Assembly: GCF_028993615.1 (NCBI RefSeq) | Contig: NZ_CP118632.1 | Location: forward strand, 806,001-870,000 | Length of the DNA: 64,000 nucleotides | DNA from: Herbaspirillum sp. WKF16 | GTDB lineage: Bacteria > Pseudomonadota > Gammaproteobacteria > Burkholderiales > Burkholderiaceae_D | Direction of reading: 5' to 3' | Shown here: positions 1-9,384 of the stretch, piece by piece | Layout: each line of letters opens with the position of its first letter | How positions within the stretch are numbered: the first letter of the stretch is position 1 | Made by a program: the position numbers and the translations under genes | The notes under the pieces: generated by a model | Database searches by the model: none | What the model saw: only the letters and a program-made list of their open reading frames with translations | What the model was told of the DNA's origin: nothing

Positions 1-187
1 GACCATCCTGGCGCTGGACTTCGGCCGTGAGCCGCTGCCGGTCTCCTACGGCTTCCCCCTCAAGGTGCGGGTGCCGACCAAGTTGGGGTTCAAGAATCCC
101 AAGCACGTCGTCGCCATCTACGTGAGCAACCAGAACCCCGGGGGCTATTGGGAGGACCAGGGCTACAACTGGTTCAGCGGCATCTGA
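1..187 (+). CDS. Molybdopterin-dependent oxidoreductase, C-terminal fragment
   Basis: Only the last ~61 codons are in the window; the reading frame runs in from the left edge and stops at TGA 185-187. The residues resemble the C-terminal part of sulfite-oxidase/YedY-type molybdopterin oxidoreductases: a 'PLPVSYGFPLKVRVP' segment, then 'GFKNPKHVVAIYVS' and a closing 'GGYWEDQGYNWFSGI'. In that family this region closes the cofactor-binding fold and often mediates dimer contacts. The cofactor-binding Cys and any signal peptide would lie upstream, so substrate and location cannot be judged. The gene is followed at once by an intrinsic terminator. Family assignment is from pattern recall only. Confidence 0.6.
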   Translation, partial: TILALDFGREPLPVSYGFPLKVRVPTKLGFKNPKHVVAIYVSNQNPGGYWEDQGYNWFSGI

Positions 188-206
188 GGACGGCGCCGTA
201 CCAATG

Positions 207-234
207 AAAAAGCCCGCGCAGAGCGGGCTTTTTT
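207..234. terminator. Bidirectional intrinsic terminator
   Basis: An 11-bp stem (AAAAAGCCCGC, loop GCAGA, GCGGGCTTTTTT) has a U-run on both strands. It lies between the plus-strand oxidoreductase end (187) and the minus-strand gloA end (256), so it probably serves both convergent genes. Confidence 0.9.
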
Positions 235-255
235 ACGACTGGCGGAACGCGCCGC

Positions 256-660
256 TCAATCGGGAGCGTCGGACCGTTCCTTCTTTTGGATGAACTCGAT
301 CTTGTAGCCATCCGGATCCGCCACGAAAGCGATCACCGTCTTGCCGTGCTTCATCGGCCCGGCTTCGCGGGTCACGCTGCCGCCTTTTTGCTTGACCGCT
401 TCGCAGGCGGCATAGGCGTCTTCCACTTCCAGCGCGATGTGGCCGTAGCCGGTGCCGAGGTCGTACTTGTCGGTGTCCCAGTTGTGGGTCAGTTCCAGCA
501 CGGTATGGCTGCTTTCCTCGCCGTAGCCGACGAAGGCCAGCGTGAACTTGCCGTCGGGGTAGTCGTTCCGGCGCAGCAGCTTCATGCCCAGCACGGTGGT
601 GTAGAAGTCGATGGAGCGATCCAGATTGCCCACTCGGAGCATGGTGTGCAGCATTCGCAT
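256..660 (-). CDS. gloA: Lactoylglutathione lyase (glyoxalase I)
   Basis: Converts the hemithioacetal of methylglyoxal and glutathione to S-lactoylglutathione in the cytosol, the first step of glyoxalase detoxification. The 134-residue length is normal for the bacterial Ni-type enzyme. The four metal ligands expected from E. coli GloA are at the same positions: H5, E56, H74 and E122. The N-terminus '[16 protein letters not shown]' is highly typical, which supports this start. It is the last gene of the long minus-strand block and ends against a bidirectional terminator. Confidence 0.95.
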   Translation of the reverse strand: MRMLHTMLRVGNLDRSIDFYTTVLGMKLLRRNDYPDGKFTLAFVGYGEESSHTVLELTHNWDTDKYDLGTGYGHIALEVEDAYAACEAVKQKGGSVTREAGPMKHGKTVIAFVADPDGYKIEFIQKKERSDAPD

Positions 661-751
661 GAGATTCCTCTTATTGGGTAGGTTGATACGGTAGGTGAAA
701 CACCTGCCTGGGAAGTCGGCGCCGGCGCGCCGGACGCCTGCGGAAAACGGG

Positions 752-1750
752 TCAGAAGATCGGCAGCGTTTCCGGCGCGTTCTCGCGCAGGGCCCGCTTG
801 GCCGTTTCGAATTCAGGGAAGATCGACTGCACGGTGGCCCAGAACTCCGGGCCGTGGTTCATTTCGCGCAGGTGCGCCAGTTCGTGCGCGATCACGTAGT
901 CGATCAGCGGCAGCGCGAAGTGCATCAGTCGCCAGTTCAGGCGGATGCGGCCGTCGGAGGTGCACGAACCCCACTGCGTGGTGGCCGAGGACAGCGCGAA
1001 CGAGCGGTAGCTCACGCCCAGTTTTTCCGCATAGACCATCAGGCGCTTGCCGAACAGCTCCTCGGCGCGCGCCTGCAGCCAGCCTTGCACGCGGTCCTTG
1101 AGCTGCTGCTCGCCGGCGTCGGCCGGCAGGCTGACGTTGAGTTCGCGGGTTTCTTCGTCCAGCTGCACGCCGGCGCGCTGGCCGGCGCGGATGCGCAGCG
1201 TGATGTCGTGGCCGAGGTAGGGCAGGGTGGCGCCGTCGCGCCATTGCATCTGCGGCTGCAGGCGGCGCGCCGAGCGCTCGCGGCGTTCGTTGAGCTTGGT
1301 CAGGATCCAGCGCTGCTTCTCGCGGATGGCGTTCTCGATCTCGCCGATGGTCACCCACTTGGGCGCGGTCACGCGCAGGCCTTCGTCGCTGACCAGGAAA
1401 CCGATGGTGCTGCGCTTGGAGCGCAGCAGCGCGTAGTCGATGGTGTGCTCGCCCAGCAGGATGCGGCGCTTGCCGTCGGCCGGCTTGCCGGTCGGCGGCG
1501 GCACCAGGGTGTTGACGGGCGTGGGCGGCGCGGCGATCACCGGCGGCGGCAGCGGCGCGGCGTGCACCACCGGCGCGGGCGTGACGATCAGCGGCGTTTG
1601 CACCGTGGGCGAGGCCAGCGCCGGGCCGGGTTCGGCCGGGGAAGCTTCAGGTTGCGCGGACGGCTCGGCCTGCTCCGGTTCCGGAGCGAACAAATCCAGT
1701 TGCAGCGAAAGCTGGTTGGGATTGGTCTTGGGTTTGCGAAGCAGTTTCAA
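752..1750 (-). CDS. YgjP-like (DUF45) zinc metallopeptidase family protein
   Basis: The C-terminal half carries '[19 protein letters not shown]', an HExxH zinc site with the downstream His and aromatic pattern typical of YgjP/SprT-like (DUF45, M48-related) proteins. The domain starts near '[13 protein letters not shown]'. The N-terminal ~100 residues are Pro/Ala/Thr-rich and probably unstructured. Substrate is unknown for this family. Start choice is weak: a GTG at 1867 would overlap plsC by 77 bp, while a TTG at 1750 begins '(M)[14 protein letters not shown]' after the plsC stop; neither has a good ribosome site. I chose the TTG to avoid the long overlap. Lies downstream of plsC on the same strand. 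Confidence 0.75.
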   Translation of the reverse strand: MKLLRKPKTNPNQLSLQLDLFAPEPEQAEPSAQPEASPAEPGPALASPTVQTPLIVTPAPVVHAAPLPPPVIAAPPTPVNTLVPPPTGKPADGKRRILLGEHTIDYALLRSKRSTIGFLVSDEGLRVTAPKWVTIGEIENAIREKQRWILTKLNERRERSARRLQPQMQWRDGATLPYLGHDITLRIRAGQRAGVQLDEETRELNVSLPADAGEQQLKDRVQGWLQARAEELFGKRLMVYAEKLGVSYRSFALSSATTQWGSCTSDGRIRLNWRLMHFALPLIDYVIAHELAHLREMNHGPEFWATVQSIFPEFETAKRALRENAPETLPIF

Positions 1751-1790
1751 GGGAGTCGCGGCGTCCTGATGATGCTGTGTTGGCGATGGG

Positions 1791-2585
1791 CTAACTAAAG
1801 CTGGCGGAATCGGAGGAATCAGCGGAGCCGCCCGCGGCTTGCCGCGGCGGGCTGTTCTTGTAGGCACCCGGCGAAATCACGCGCATCTCGGATTCTATCC
1901 AATTTTCGACGCGTTCGTTCAATTCGGCCGGATTCAAGCCCTCGGGCGAAATCGGCTTGCCGATCGAGACGATGATGGTGCCGGGCTTCTTGACGAAGGT
2001 GCCCTTGGGCCAGCATTCGCCCGAGTTCATGGCGACCGGCACCACCAGCGTGTTGGTTTCCACCGCCAGGCGCGAGCCGCCGGCCTTGTAGCGGCCCTGC
2101 GAGCCGACCTTGGTGCGCGTGCCTTCCGGGAACATCATGATCCACTGGCCGTCGCGCAGGCGGCGCTTGCCGTGCTCCAGCACCTGCGAGAAGGCGTCGC
2201 GGCCGCGGCTGCGGTCGATCGGGATCATGCGCAGCAGCGCGATGCCCCAGCCGAAGAAGGGGATGTAGGTCAGTTCCTTCTTGAACACGAACACCAGCGG
2301 GCGCGTCATCTGGATCACGTAGAAGATGGTCTCCCAGGCCGACTGGTGCTTGGAGAGGATGATCGCCGGCGCGTCGGGCAGGTTTTCCATGCCCCGCACC
2401 TCATGGCGGATGCCGCAGATCATCCTTGCCGCCCACAGCACGAAGACGTTCCAGCGCGAGGTCCACCAGTAGCGCTGGCGATAGGGGAAGGGGGCGGACA
2501 GCAGGCAGGCGAACGACCAGATGACGGTGGCGATCGCCATCACGATCATGAACACCAGCGAACGCAGAATCAAGGTAAGGCGCAA
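1791..2585 (-). CDS. plsC: 1-acyl-sn-glycerol-3-phosphate acyltransferase
   Basis: Transfers an acyl chain to lysophosphatidic acid to give phosphatidic acid at the inner membrane. Visible motifs are 'SKHQSAWE' (acyltransferase block I, H-X4-E in place of the usual H-X4-D) and 'FPEGTRTK' (block III), with an N-terminal hydrophobic helix 'LTLILRSLVFMIVMAIATVIW'. I place the start at a TTG (2585) preceded by GGAGA with 9-nt spacing; the open frame continues upstream to another TTG at 2651 without a ribosome site. Sits between gmhB and the YgjP-like gene, all on the same strand and likely co-transcribed. The H-X4-E variant is also seen in other betaproteobacterial PlsC proteins, as far as I recall. 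Confidence 0.88.
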   Translation of the reverse strand: MRLTLILRSLVFMIVMAIATVIWSFACLLSAPFPYRQRYWWTSRWNVFVLWAARMICGIRHEVRGMENLPDAPAIILSKHQSAWETIFYVIQMTRPLVFVFKKELTYIPFFGWGIALLRMIPIDRSRGRDAFSQVLEHGKRRLRDGQWIMMFPEGTRTKVGSQGRYKAGGSRLAVETNTLVVPVAMNSGECWPKGTFVKKPGTIIVSIGKPISPEGLNPAELNERVENWIESEMRVISPGAYKNSPPRQAAGGSADSSDSASFS

Positions 2586-2675
2586 AATGCTTTTCTCCAA
2601 TACTGCGGCATGCAGTGGGTTGCGACATGGACGGCGCGCGGTGGGGCGCAATCCGGTGGGGTCAGGCTGGCGCCA

Positions 2676-3233
2676 CTATACCGATACGTCGACCGGCGCC
2701 TTGAGAACGAAATCAACAACCGCGGAAAGATTCGGGTAGACCAGCGTGCCCGGCGGCAAGCCGCCCTTGGCCTGGGTCTTTTCGCCCTTGCCGGTCAGCA
2801 CCAGGCAGGGCGCGCAGCCGGCGACGTAGCCCGCCTGCAGGTCGCGCAGCGAGTCGCCCACCGTGACCACGCCGCCGCGCAGGCTGATGTTGAAGCGCTT
2901 GGCGATCTCGTGGAACATGCCGGGCTTGGGCTTGCGGCAATCGCAGTTGTCGTCGGCCGAGTGCGCGCAGAAGAACACGGCGTCGATGTCGGCGCCGACC
3001 TGCTGTGCGGCGGAATGCATCTTCTGGTGGATGGCGTTCAGGGTCTTGATGTCGAACAGGCCGCGCGCCACGCCGGACTGGTTGGTGGCGACCACCACCC
3101 GGTAGCCGGCCTGGTTCAGGCGCGCGATCGCCTCCAGCGAACCCTTGATCGGAATCCACTCGTCGGGCGACTTGATGAAGGCGTCGGAGTCGTGGTTGAT
3201 CACGCCGTCGCGGTCGAGAATGATCAGTTTCAT
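2676..3233 (-). CDS. gmhB: D-glycero-beta-D-manno-heptose 1,7-bisphosphate 7-phosphatase
   Basis: HAD-superfamily phosphatase of ADP-heptose synthesis for the LPS inner core. Motif I 'DRDGVIN' gives catalytic D7 and D9. 'ATNQSG' (49-54) is motif II and 'KPKPGM' (101-106) holds the motif III Lys. The GmhB zinc-binding loop is present as C89-x-H91 and C97-x-C99. At 185 residues it is normal length. It lies between glyS and plsC in the same direction, an arrangement often seen in betaproteobacteria (glyQ-glyS-gmhB-plsC). Cytoplasmic; no signal sequence. Confidence 0.93.
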   Translation of the reverse strand: MKLIILDRDGVINHDSDAFIKSPDEWIPIKGSLEAIARLNQAGYRVVVATNQSGVARGLFDIKTLNAIHQKMHSAAQQVGADIDAVFFCAHSADDNCDCRKPKPGMFHEIAKRFNISLRGGVVTVGDSLRDLQAGYVAGCAPCLVLTGKGEKTQAKGGLPPGTLVYPNLSAVVDFVLKAPVDVSV

Positions 3234-3314
3234 GCGTCAGGCTTCCCTTGATGAAATCCGCCGCGCAGGCATAGCGGCCATGCGCGGCGGATCGGTTCCT
3301 TGCAGCGTTTGCGT

Positions 3315-5435
3315 TCAGGCGGCCAGCTTGGAAATGTCGGCCACCTGGTTGAGCATGCCGTGCAGTTCGGCCAGCAATGCCTGGCGGTTCTTGCGCAGCT
3401 GTTCGTCCTCGGCGTTGACCATCACGTCGTTGAAGAAGGCGTCGACGTTGGTGCGCAGCTGCGCCAGCGCCTTGAGCGCGCCGGCGAAGTCGCCCTGCGC
3501 GTAGGCGGCCTGCACCTGCGGGCGCGACAGCTGCATGGCCGAATACAGGCCCTGCTCGGCGACTTCGCGCAGCAAACCGTTCTGCACCGCGCCGTGGCCA
3601 TCGATGGCCACGCCTTCGATCTTCTTGAGGATGTTGGTGATGCGCTTGTTGGCCGCGGCCAGCGCCTCGGCTTCCGGCAATGCGGCGAAGGCCTGCACCG
3701 CTTCCAGGCGCTCCACCACGTTGTCCAGCACGTCGGGTTGCTGGGCCACCACCGCCTCGACCTCGTTCTGGGCGAAGCCGCGCTCGCGCAGCAGGCCGCG
3801 CAGGCGGTCGTAGATGAAGGCCTGCACGTCGGCGCGCGGATCCTTGAAGTTGGGATTGCCGGCGAACAGCGCGACGGCGGCATCCAGCAGGCTGTCGAGC
3901 GACAGCGGCAGGCGCTTCTCGACCAGCATGCGCAGCACGCCCAGCGCGTGGCGGCGCAGCGCGAACGGATCCTTGTCGCCGGTCGGCTGCAGGCCGATGC
4001 CCCAGATGCCGACCAGGGTTTCCAGCTTGTCGGCCAGGGCCACGGCGGTGCCGGTGGCGCTGGCGGGCAGCGCGTCGCCGGCGAAGCGCGGCTGGTAATG
4101 CTCGGACGCGGCCAGCGCGACCTCGTCGGGCTCGCCATCATGGCGCGCGTAGTAGGTGCCCATGATGCCTTGCAGCTCGGGGAACTCGCCCACCATGTCG
4201 GTCAGCAGGTCTGCCTTGGCCAGCAGGGCGCCGCGTTCGGCCAGGGCGACGTCGCCCTGGAGCAAGCCGGCAATCTTGCCGGCCAGGGTCTTGACCCGCT
4301 CGGTGCGCTGCAGCTGGTTGCCCAGCTTGTTGTGATAGACCACGTTGGCCAGCAGCGGCACGCGGTCGGCCAGCTTTTTCTTCTTGTCCTGCTCGAAGAA
4401 GAACTTGGCGTCCGACAGGCGCGGGCGCACCACGCGCTCGTTGCCGCCGATGATGTGTTCGGGGTGCGCGGTTTCCAGGTTGGAGACGATCAGGAAGCGC
4501 GAGCGCAACTTGCCCGACGCATCGGTCAGCGCGAAATACTTCTGGTTGGTCTGCATGGTCAGGATCAGGCATTCCTGCGGCACCGCCAGGAACTCGTCCT
4601 CGAAGCTGCATTCGTAGACCACCGGCCATTCGACCAGCGCGGTCACTTCATCGAGCAGGCTTTCCGGCATCAGCACCTGGTCGGCGCCGGCGTGCTGCAG
4701 CAGCGCGGCGCGGATCTTTTCCTTGCGTTCGCTGAAGCTGGCGATGACGCGGCCTTGCGATGCCAGCGTCTCGACGTAGGCGGCCGGCGAGGCGATCTGC
4801 AGCGCGCCCTGCGACAGGAAGCGGTGGCCCAGCGTGGTGCGGCCGGCGTCCAAGCCGAGGATGGTCAGCGGCACGATGTCGTTGCCGAGCAGCGCGACGA
4901 GATGGTGCGCCGGGCGCACGAAGTGCACGGTCTCGCCGGCGGCGTGGCCGGACTGGCGCTGGTAGCTCATCACCTTGGGGATGGGCAGCTTGGCGATGGT
5001 GTCTTCCAGCGCCGCCTGCAGGCCGGCGGCCAGCGGCGAACCCTTGGCGGTGTAGGTGTAGAAGAAGCTCTCGGCCTTGCCGTCCTGGGCGCGCTCGAGC
5101 TGGTCGGGCGTGATCACGGCCGCGCCGGTGGCGGCGGCCAGCGCCGCCAGTTTCTTCACCAGGGGAGCGGCCGGACGGCCTTCCGCATCCAGGCCCACCG
5201 AGACCGGCAGCACCTTTTCGCGGATGGACTTGTCCGGCGAGGCGGCGCGCACGCCGGTGACGGAAACCGCCAGGCGGCGCGGCGTGGCGTAGGCGGTGGC
5301 GGCGGCATCGGCGTCGAGGTAGCCGCGGCTTTGCAGGCCGTTGAAGATGCCGGCGGCGAAGGCGTCGCCCAGCTTGGCCAGCGCCTTGGGCGGCAGTTCT
5401 TCGGTGACGAGTTCTACGAGGAGTGTCTGGTTCAT
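3315..5435 (-). CDS. glyS: Glycine--tRNA ligase beta subunit
   Basis: Beta chain of the bacterial alpha2-beta2 glycyl-tRNA synthetase; it supplies tRNA recognition, and the C-terminal region is the DALR-type anticodon-binding part. The N-terminus '[19 protein letters not shown]' is the diagnostic start of GlyS. The open frame extends 15 codons further upstream, but I start at ATG 5435 for that reason. Length 706 aa, normal for the family. No strong Shine-Dalgarno is visible. The gene follows glyQ by about 75 bp and is surely co-transcribed with it. Confidence 0.97.
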   Translation of the reverse strand: MNQTLLVELVTEELPPKALAKLGDAFAAGIFNGLQSRGYLDADAAATAYATPRRLAVSVTGVRAASPDKSIREKVLPVSVGLDAEGRPAAPLVKKLAALAAATGAAVITPDQLERAQDGKAESFFYTYTAKGSPLAAGLQAALEDTIAKLPIPKVMSYQRQSGHAAGETVHFVRPAHHLVALLGNDIVPLTILGLDAGRTTLGHRFLSQGALQIASPAAYVETLASQGRVIASFSERKEKIRAALLQHAGADQVLMPESLLDEVTALVEWPVVYECSFEDEFLAVPQECLILTMQTNQKYFALTDASGKLRSRFLIVSNLETAHPEHIIGGNERVVRPRLSDAKFFFEQDKKKKLADRVPLLANVVYHNKLGNQLQRTERVKTLAGKIAGLLQGDVALAERGALLAKADLLTDMVGEFPELQGIMGTYYARHDGEPDEVALAASEHYQPRFAGDALPASATGTAVALADKLETLVGIWGIGLQPTGDKDPFALRRHALGVLRMLVEKRLPLSLDSLLDAAVALFAGNPNFKDPRADVQAFIYDRLRGLLRERGFAQNEVEAVVAQQPDVLDNVVERLEAVQAFAALPEAEALAAANKRITNILKKIEGVAIDGHGAVQNGLLREVAEQGLYSAMQLSRPQVQAAYAQGDFAGALKALAQLRTNVDAFFNDVMVNAEDEQLRKNRQALLAELHGMLNQVADISKLAA

Positions 5436-5510
5436 GTTGTCTGTCTTGCTGTCTTGCCCGGTGCGGCCGTCAGGCCGCACGCCGGTCGTGTCTGTGGGTG
5501 CCGCTGATGA

Positions 5511-6422
5511 TCAGGCCGCGGCCTTGGGCGCGTCGGCCATGGGGAAGCCCAGGCGCTCGCGCGACTCGTAATAGGCCTGCGCCACCGCGCGCGACAGGTT
5601 GCGGATGCGGCCGATGTAGGCGGCGCGCTCGGTGACCGAGATGGCGCCGCGCGCGTCGAGCATGTTGAAGGTGTGCGCGGCCTTGAGGACCTGTTCGTAG
5701 GCCGGCAGCGCCAGCGGCACTTCCATCAGGCGCTTGGCTTCGGCCTCGTAGTTGCCGAACAGCGAGAACAGGAACTCGGTGTTGGAATACTCGAAGTTGA
5801 AGGTCGACTGCTCGACCTCGTTCTGGTGGAACACGTCGCCGTAGGTCAGCTTCTTCTTGACGCCGTTCTCGGTCCATTCGGTCCACACCAGGTCGTAGAC
5901 GTTTTCCACGCCCTGCAGGTACATCGCCAGGCGCTCGATGCCGTAGGTGATCTCGCCCAGCACCGGCTTGCAATCCAGGCCGCCGACCTGCTGGAAGTAG
6001 GTGAACTGGGTCACTTCCATGCCGTTGAGCCACACTTCCCAGCCCAGGCCCCAGGCGCCCAGGGTCGGGTTTTCCCAGTCATCCTCGACGAAGCGCACGT
6101 CGTTCTGCTTCAGGTCCAGGCCCAGCGCTTCCAGCGAACCCAGGTACAGGTCCAGGATGTTCTCCGGGGCCGGCTTCAACACCACCTGGTACTGGTAGTA
6201 GTGCTGCATGCGGTTGGGGTTTTCGCCATAGCGGCCATCCTTGGGACGGCGCGAAGGCTGCACGTAGGCGGCGCGCCACGGCTCCGGGCCGATCGCGCGC
6301 AGGAAGGTCGCGGTGTGCGAAGTGCCCGCGCCGACTTCCATGTCGTAGGGCTGCAGCAGCGCGCAGCCTTGGGCGTCCCAATATTCTTGCAGCTTGAGGA
6401 TGATTTGTTGAAATGTCAGCAT
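5511..6422 (-). CDS. glyQ: Glycine--tRNA ligase alpha subunit
   Basis: Catalytic chain of the tetrameric class II glycyl-tRNA synthetase, which activates glycine with ATP. The start '[20 protein letters not shown]' and the segments '[19 protein letters not shown]' and '[15 protein letters not shown]' are characteristic. Length 303 aa matches the family. ATG start at 6422. Forms an operon with glyS directly downstream; lnt lies 130 bp upstream on the same strand. Confidence 0.97.
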   Translation of the reverse strand: MLTFQQIILKLQEYWDAQGCALLQPYDMEVGAGTSHTATFLRAIGPEPWRAAYVQPSRRPKDGRYGENPNRMQHYYQYQVVLKPAPENILDLYLGSLEALGLDLKQNDVRFVEDDWENPTLGAWGLGWEVWLNGMEVTQFTYFQQVGGLDCKPVLGEITYGIERLAMYLQGVENVYDLVWTEWTENGVKKKLTYGDVFHQNEVEQSTFNFEYSNTEFLFSLFGNYEAEAKRLMEVPLALPAYEQVLKAAHTFNMLDARGAISVTERAAYIGRIRNLSRAVAQAYYESRERLGFPMADAPKAAA

Positions 6423-6551
6423 CTTGTGTGGTTGCCTGATGAACCGGCGAGGAATTGCTAAAACCTTGAATTTTAGCGTCTTTTGGGCCGCTTGACCCGG
6501 TTTTGGAGAGGCCGGAAGGGACGGCCGAGGGGCCGGCGGCCCCTTGTCGGT

Positions 6552-8156
6552 TCAGTGCCTGATGCGCGCGGCCTTGTTGCGGCCCCAGGCCAGCAGCAGC
6601 ATCAGCACGGCCAGGCCGACCACCAGCTTGTTGCCCAGCAGAATATAGGGCGTCTGGCCGGCATAGCCCTGCACCCTGGCGGCCAGGATGCCGCGGGTAT
6701 AGGGCGCCAGTTCGTCCAGGCCGCCGCCGGGCACGATCACCGCGGTGGCGCCGGTGTTGGTGGCGCGCAGCATCGGGCGTCCGGTTTCCAGGGTGCGCAT
6801 CTGCGAGATCTGCAAGTGCTGGGGCAGGGCGATCGAGTTGCCGAACCAGGCGATGTTGGACAGGTTCAGCAGCACGCTGGCCTGCGGCTGGCCGGCGCGG
6901 TAGGCGCCGCGCAACTGGCTGGCGATCTCCTCGCCGAACAGATCCTCGTAGCAGATGTTGGGCAACACCCATTGGTCCTTCACGCCGAAGGGCTGCTGCA
7001 CCGGCGCGCCGCGCGTCATGTCGCCCAAGGGGATGTTCATCATGTCGACGAACCAGCGGAAGCCCGGCGGGATGAATTCGCCGAAGGGCACCAGGTGGTG
7101 CTTGTCATAGCGATAAGGCAGGGCCGCCGAGGCGGCTTCGGGGCTGAAGCCCAGCACCGAGTTGGCATACAGCTGCGGGCCGTCCGACAGCGGGATGCCC
7201 AGCGCCAGGTGGCTGCCGCTGTTCTGCGCGAAGCGCGCCAGGCGCGCCAGATAATCCGGGGGCAGCTGTTGCGGCAACAGCGGGATGGCGGTTTCCGGAG
7301 TGGCGATCAGGTCGGCCGGTGCGGCCGTGATCATCTGCTCGTACATGCCGAGCGTGGACACCAGCGCATCGTTGGAGAATTTCATTTCCTGCGGGATGTT
7401 GCCCTGCAGGAGTCGCACCGAGATCGGCTCGCCCTGCGGCGCCGTCCAGCGCACCTGGCGCAGCCCCAAGCCCGCCGCGCACAGCGCCAGCGCCACGCCC
7501 AGCGGCAGGGCGATGCGCAGCGCGCCCGCCGCCGCGCCCTTGCGGCGCAGCGCCAGCCACAGCAGCGCCAGGGCGCCTGCGACCAGCGCGGCCACCCAGC
7601 CCACGCCGTATACGCCGCCCACCGGGGCGAAGCCGGCCAGCGGGCCATGTGTGTGGGCATAGCCCGATACCAGCCAGGGGAAGCCGGTGAACACCCAGCC
7701 GCGCGTCCACTCCGTCAGCGCCCACAGCGCCGGCAGCATCAGCAGGCCCAGCGTCGGCGAGGACGACGACCAGCGAGCGCGCAGCCAGCCGGCCAGCGCC
7801 AGCGCGGCCCCGGCGTACAGGCCGAGGTACAGCGCCAGCAGTCCAACCGCGAGCGCCGCCATCCACGAGGGCATGCCGCCGTAGTCGTGCATGCTGATGT
7901 AGAGCCAGTGCACGCCGGCCGCGGCCCAGCCGAAGCCATACAGCCAACCGCGCAGGAAATGCGCGCGCGCGCCGGCCTGAGGCGCGGCGAGCACGCCATG
8001 GAACAGCCAGGCCAGCGTCAGGATCTGCAGCGGCCAGGCGTTGAACGGCGCGAAGGCCAGCACGTTGGCCGCGCCCATCGCCGCCGCCAGCAGCAGCGGC
8101 AGCGCGCCCGCGCGGCCGCGTGGGCCGGGGGCGTCTTGTCGGAAGGTGAAGTTCAC
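6552..8156 (-). CDS. lnt: Apolipoprotein N-acyltransferase
   Basis: Adds the third acyl chain to the N-terminal Cys of lipoproteins at the periplasmic face of the inner membrane. About the first 210 residues contain several hydrophobic helices, followed by a nitrilase-like domain with the three catalytic positions visible: Glu in 'TPETAIPLLP', Lys in 'DKHHLVPFGEF' and Cys in 'NICYEDLFGE'. A final helix 'LLGNKLVVGLAVLMLLLAW' closes the protein. Length 534 aa is normal. The start is GTG (8156) without a clear ribosome site, only 15 bp after corC, so translation may be coupled. Part of the conserved ybeZYX-lnt order. Confidence 0.95.
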   Translation of the reverse strand: MNFTFRQDAPGPRGRAGALPLLLAAAMGAANVLAFAPFNAWPLQILTLAWLFHGVLAAPQAGARAHFLRGWLYGFGWAAAGVHWLYISMHDYGGMPSWMAALAVGLLALYLGLYAGAALALAGWLRARWSSSSPTLGLLMLPALWALTEWTRGWVFTGFPWLVSGYAHTHGPLAGFAPVGGVYGVGWVAALVAGALALLWLALRRKGAAAGALRIALPLGVALALCAAGLGLRQVRWTAPQGEPISVRLLQGNIPQEMKFSNDALVSTLGMYEQMITAAPADLIATPETAIPLLPQQLPPDYLARLARFAQNSGSHLALGIPLSDGPQLYANSVLGFSPEAASAALPYRYDKHHLVPFGEFIPPGFRWFVDMMNIPLGDMTRGAPVQQPFGVKDQWVLPNICYEDLFGEEIASQLRGAYRAGQPQASVLLNLSNIAWFGNSIALPQHLQISQMRTLETGRPMLRATNTGATAVIVPGGGLDELAPYTRGILAARVQGYAGQTPYILLGNKLVVGLAVLMLLLAWGRNKAARIRH

Positions 8157-8171
8157 GGGAAAGCGGGGGAG

Positions 8172-9050
8172 TTATTCTTCGTCGGGCGGCGCCGGCGGCA
8201 ACTTGGAGACCAGCAGCACATGCACCTGGCGCGCGTCGGCGCGCAGCACTTCGAAATGCAGGCCGTCGATGTCGAACTCGTCGCCCTTGCGCGGCACGCG
8301 CCCCACATGGTTGGCCACCAGGCCGCCGATGGTGTCGGCGTCCTCGTCTTCGAGGCGCACGCCGACCTCATCGTTGAACTGGCGGATCTCGGTCAGCGCC
8401 TTGATGCGCCAGCGCGCGCCGGCGGGGCCGTCTTTCAGGGCCAGCACATTGTCTTCGGCTTCGTCGAAATCGTATTCGTCCTCGATGTCGCCGACGATCT
8501 GTTCCAGCACGTCTTCGATGGTGATCAGGCCGGCCACGCCGCCGTATTCGTCGACCACGATGGCCATGTGGTTGCGGTTGGCGCGGAAGTCGCGCAGCAG
8601 CACATTGAGGCGCTTGGATTCGGGGATGAAGATGGCCGGGCGCAGCATGTCGCGCACATCGAAGGATTCCTCGGCGTAGTAGCGCAGCAGGTCCTTGGCC
8701 AGCAGGATGCCGACCACCTTGTCGCGTTCGCCATCGACGGCGGGAAAGCGCGAGTGCGAGGTCGACAGCACGTCGGGCATCCAGGTGTCGATGGGCTTGC
8801 TGATGTCGATGGTGTCCATCTGCGAGCGCGGCACCATGATGTCGCGCGCGGCCAGGTCGGAGACCTGGAACACGCCTTCGATCATCGACAGGGCGTCGGC
8901 GTCGATCAGGTTGCGCTCATGCGCGTCGTGCAGGACTTCGAGCAGTTCTGCCCGGTTTTCGGGTTCGGGGGAAATCAGTGCGGTGAGTCGTTCGAACAGC
9001 GAACGATGGGGTTTAGCGTCAGACCTGACGCTACTAGGGTGATCTTGCAT
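8172..9050 (-). CDS. corC: CorC/YbeX family CBS-domain protein
   Basis: Cytoplasmic CBS-pair protein of the HlyC/CorC family, linked to Mg/Co efflux and, in E. coli YbeX, to ribosome function. Visible: 'DIMVPRSQMDTID' and 'SRFPAVDGERDKVVGILLAKDL' (first CBS), 'PESKRLNVLLRDFR...HMAIVVDEYGG' (second CBS), and a C-terminal CorC_HlyC domain from 'EDEYDFDEAEDNV' to the end. It lacks the DUF21 membrane part, as YbeX does. Length 292 aa. In most relatives it directly follows ybeY; here an MCP gene intervenes, so it must have its own promoter in the 9051-9384 gap or depend on read-through. Confidence 0.9.
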   Translation of the reverse strand: MQDHPSSVRSDAKPHRSLFERLTALISPEPENRAELLEVLHDAHERNLIDADALSMIEGVFQVSDLAARDIMVPRSQMDTIDISKPIDTWMPDVLSTSHSRFPAVDGERDKVVGILLAKDLLRYYAEESFDVRDMLRPAIFIPESKRLNVLLRDFRANRNHMAIVVDEYGGVAGLITIEDVLEQIVGDIEDEYDFDEAEDNVLALKDGPAGARWRIKALTEIRQFNDEVGVRLEDEDADTIGGLVANHVGRVPRKGDEFDIDGLHFEVLRADARQVHVLLVSKLPPAPPDEE

Positions 9051-9221
9051 GGCGTTAGGCGCGAGCCCGACGTAGTTTCGAGAGCCATAGGATACAACAA
9101 TTATGTGACAAATCCACTAAACCGCCGGGCCAGCCGCCGCAGCGCCAGCGCTTGCGCGCAGATGGCGGCAGTTGCATGCGGGAAATGCCACGTTGCCGGC
9201 CCGTTCGCGGCAGCGCCGGGC

Positions 9222-9251
9222 AAAAAAAAGCCGGCATCCGTGGATGCCGGC
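9222..9251 (-). terminator. Intrinsic terminator of the MCP gene
   Basis: Inverted repeat GCCGGCATCC / GGATGCCGGC followed on the minus strand by eight U residues. It lies about 130 nt after the MCP stop at 9385 and before corC. Confidence 0.85.
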
Positions 9252-9293
9252 GAAGTTACCTCAGGGAAGTCAAACAAAAAACAACTGCTACAG

Positions 9294-9326
9294 CTCACTA
9301 CTACCTCACTACTATCTCACTACCAC
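9294..9326. repeat. 11-bp tandem repeat (three copies)
   Basis: Three adjacent units CTCACTACTAC, CTCACTACTAT and CTCACTACCAC; degenerate CACTRC-like sequence continues to about 9360. It lies in the 3' untranslated part of the MCP transcript, ahead of its terminator. Function unknown. Confidence 0.8.
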
Positions 9327-9384
9327 TTGCTACGGCACTGCTTCACTGCTGCTGCCACTACCGTACTGCCACTTCAGGTTCGGA

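Larger units (their letters stand above)
9051..9384. other. Gap between corC start and MCP end
   Basis: Holds the MCP terminator (9222-9251), a short tandem repeat (9294-9326) and presumably the corC promoter. No reading frame with coding character was found on either strand. Confidence 0.6.

Noticed and set aside
3300..5507. 735-codon plus-strand open frame opposite glyS
   Set aside because: High-GC antisense shadow; its product is rich in Gly, His, Arg and Gln with no fold, while the opposite strand is unmistakable glyS.
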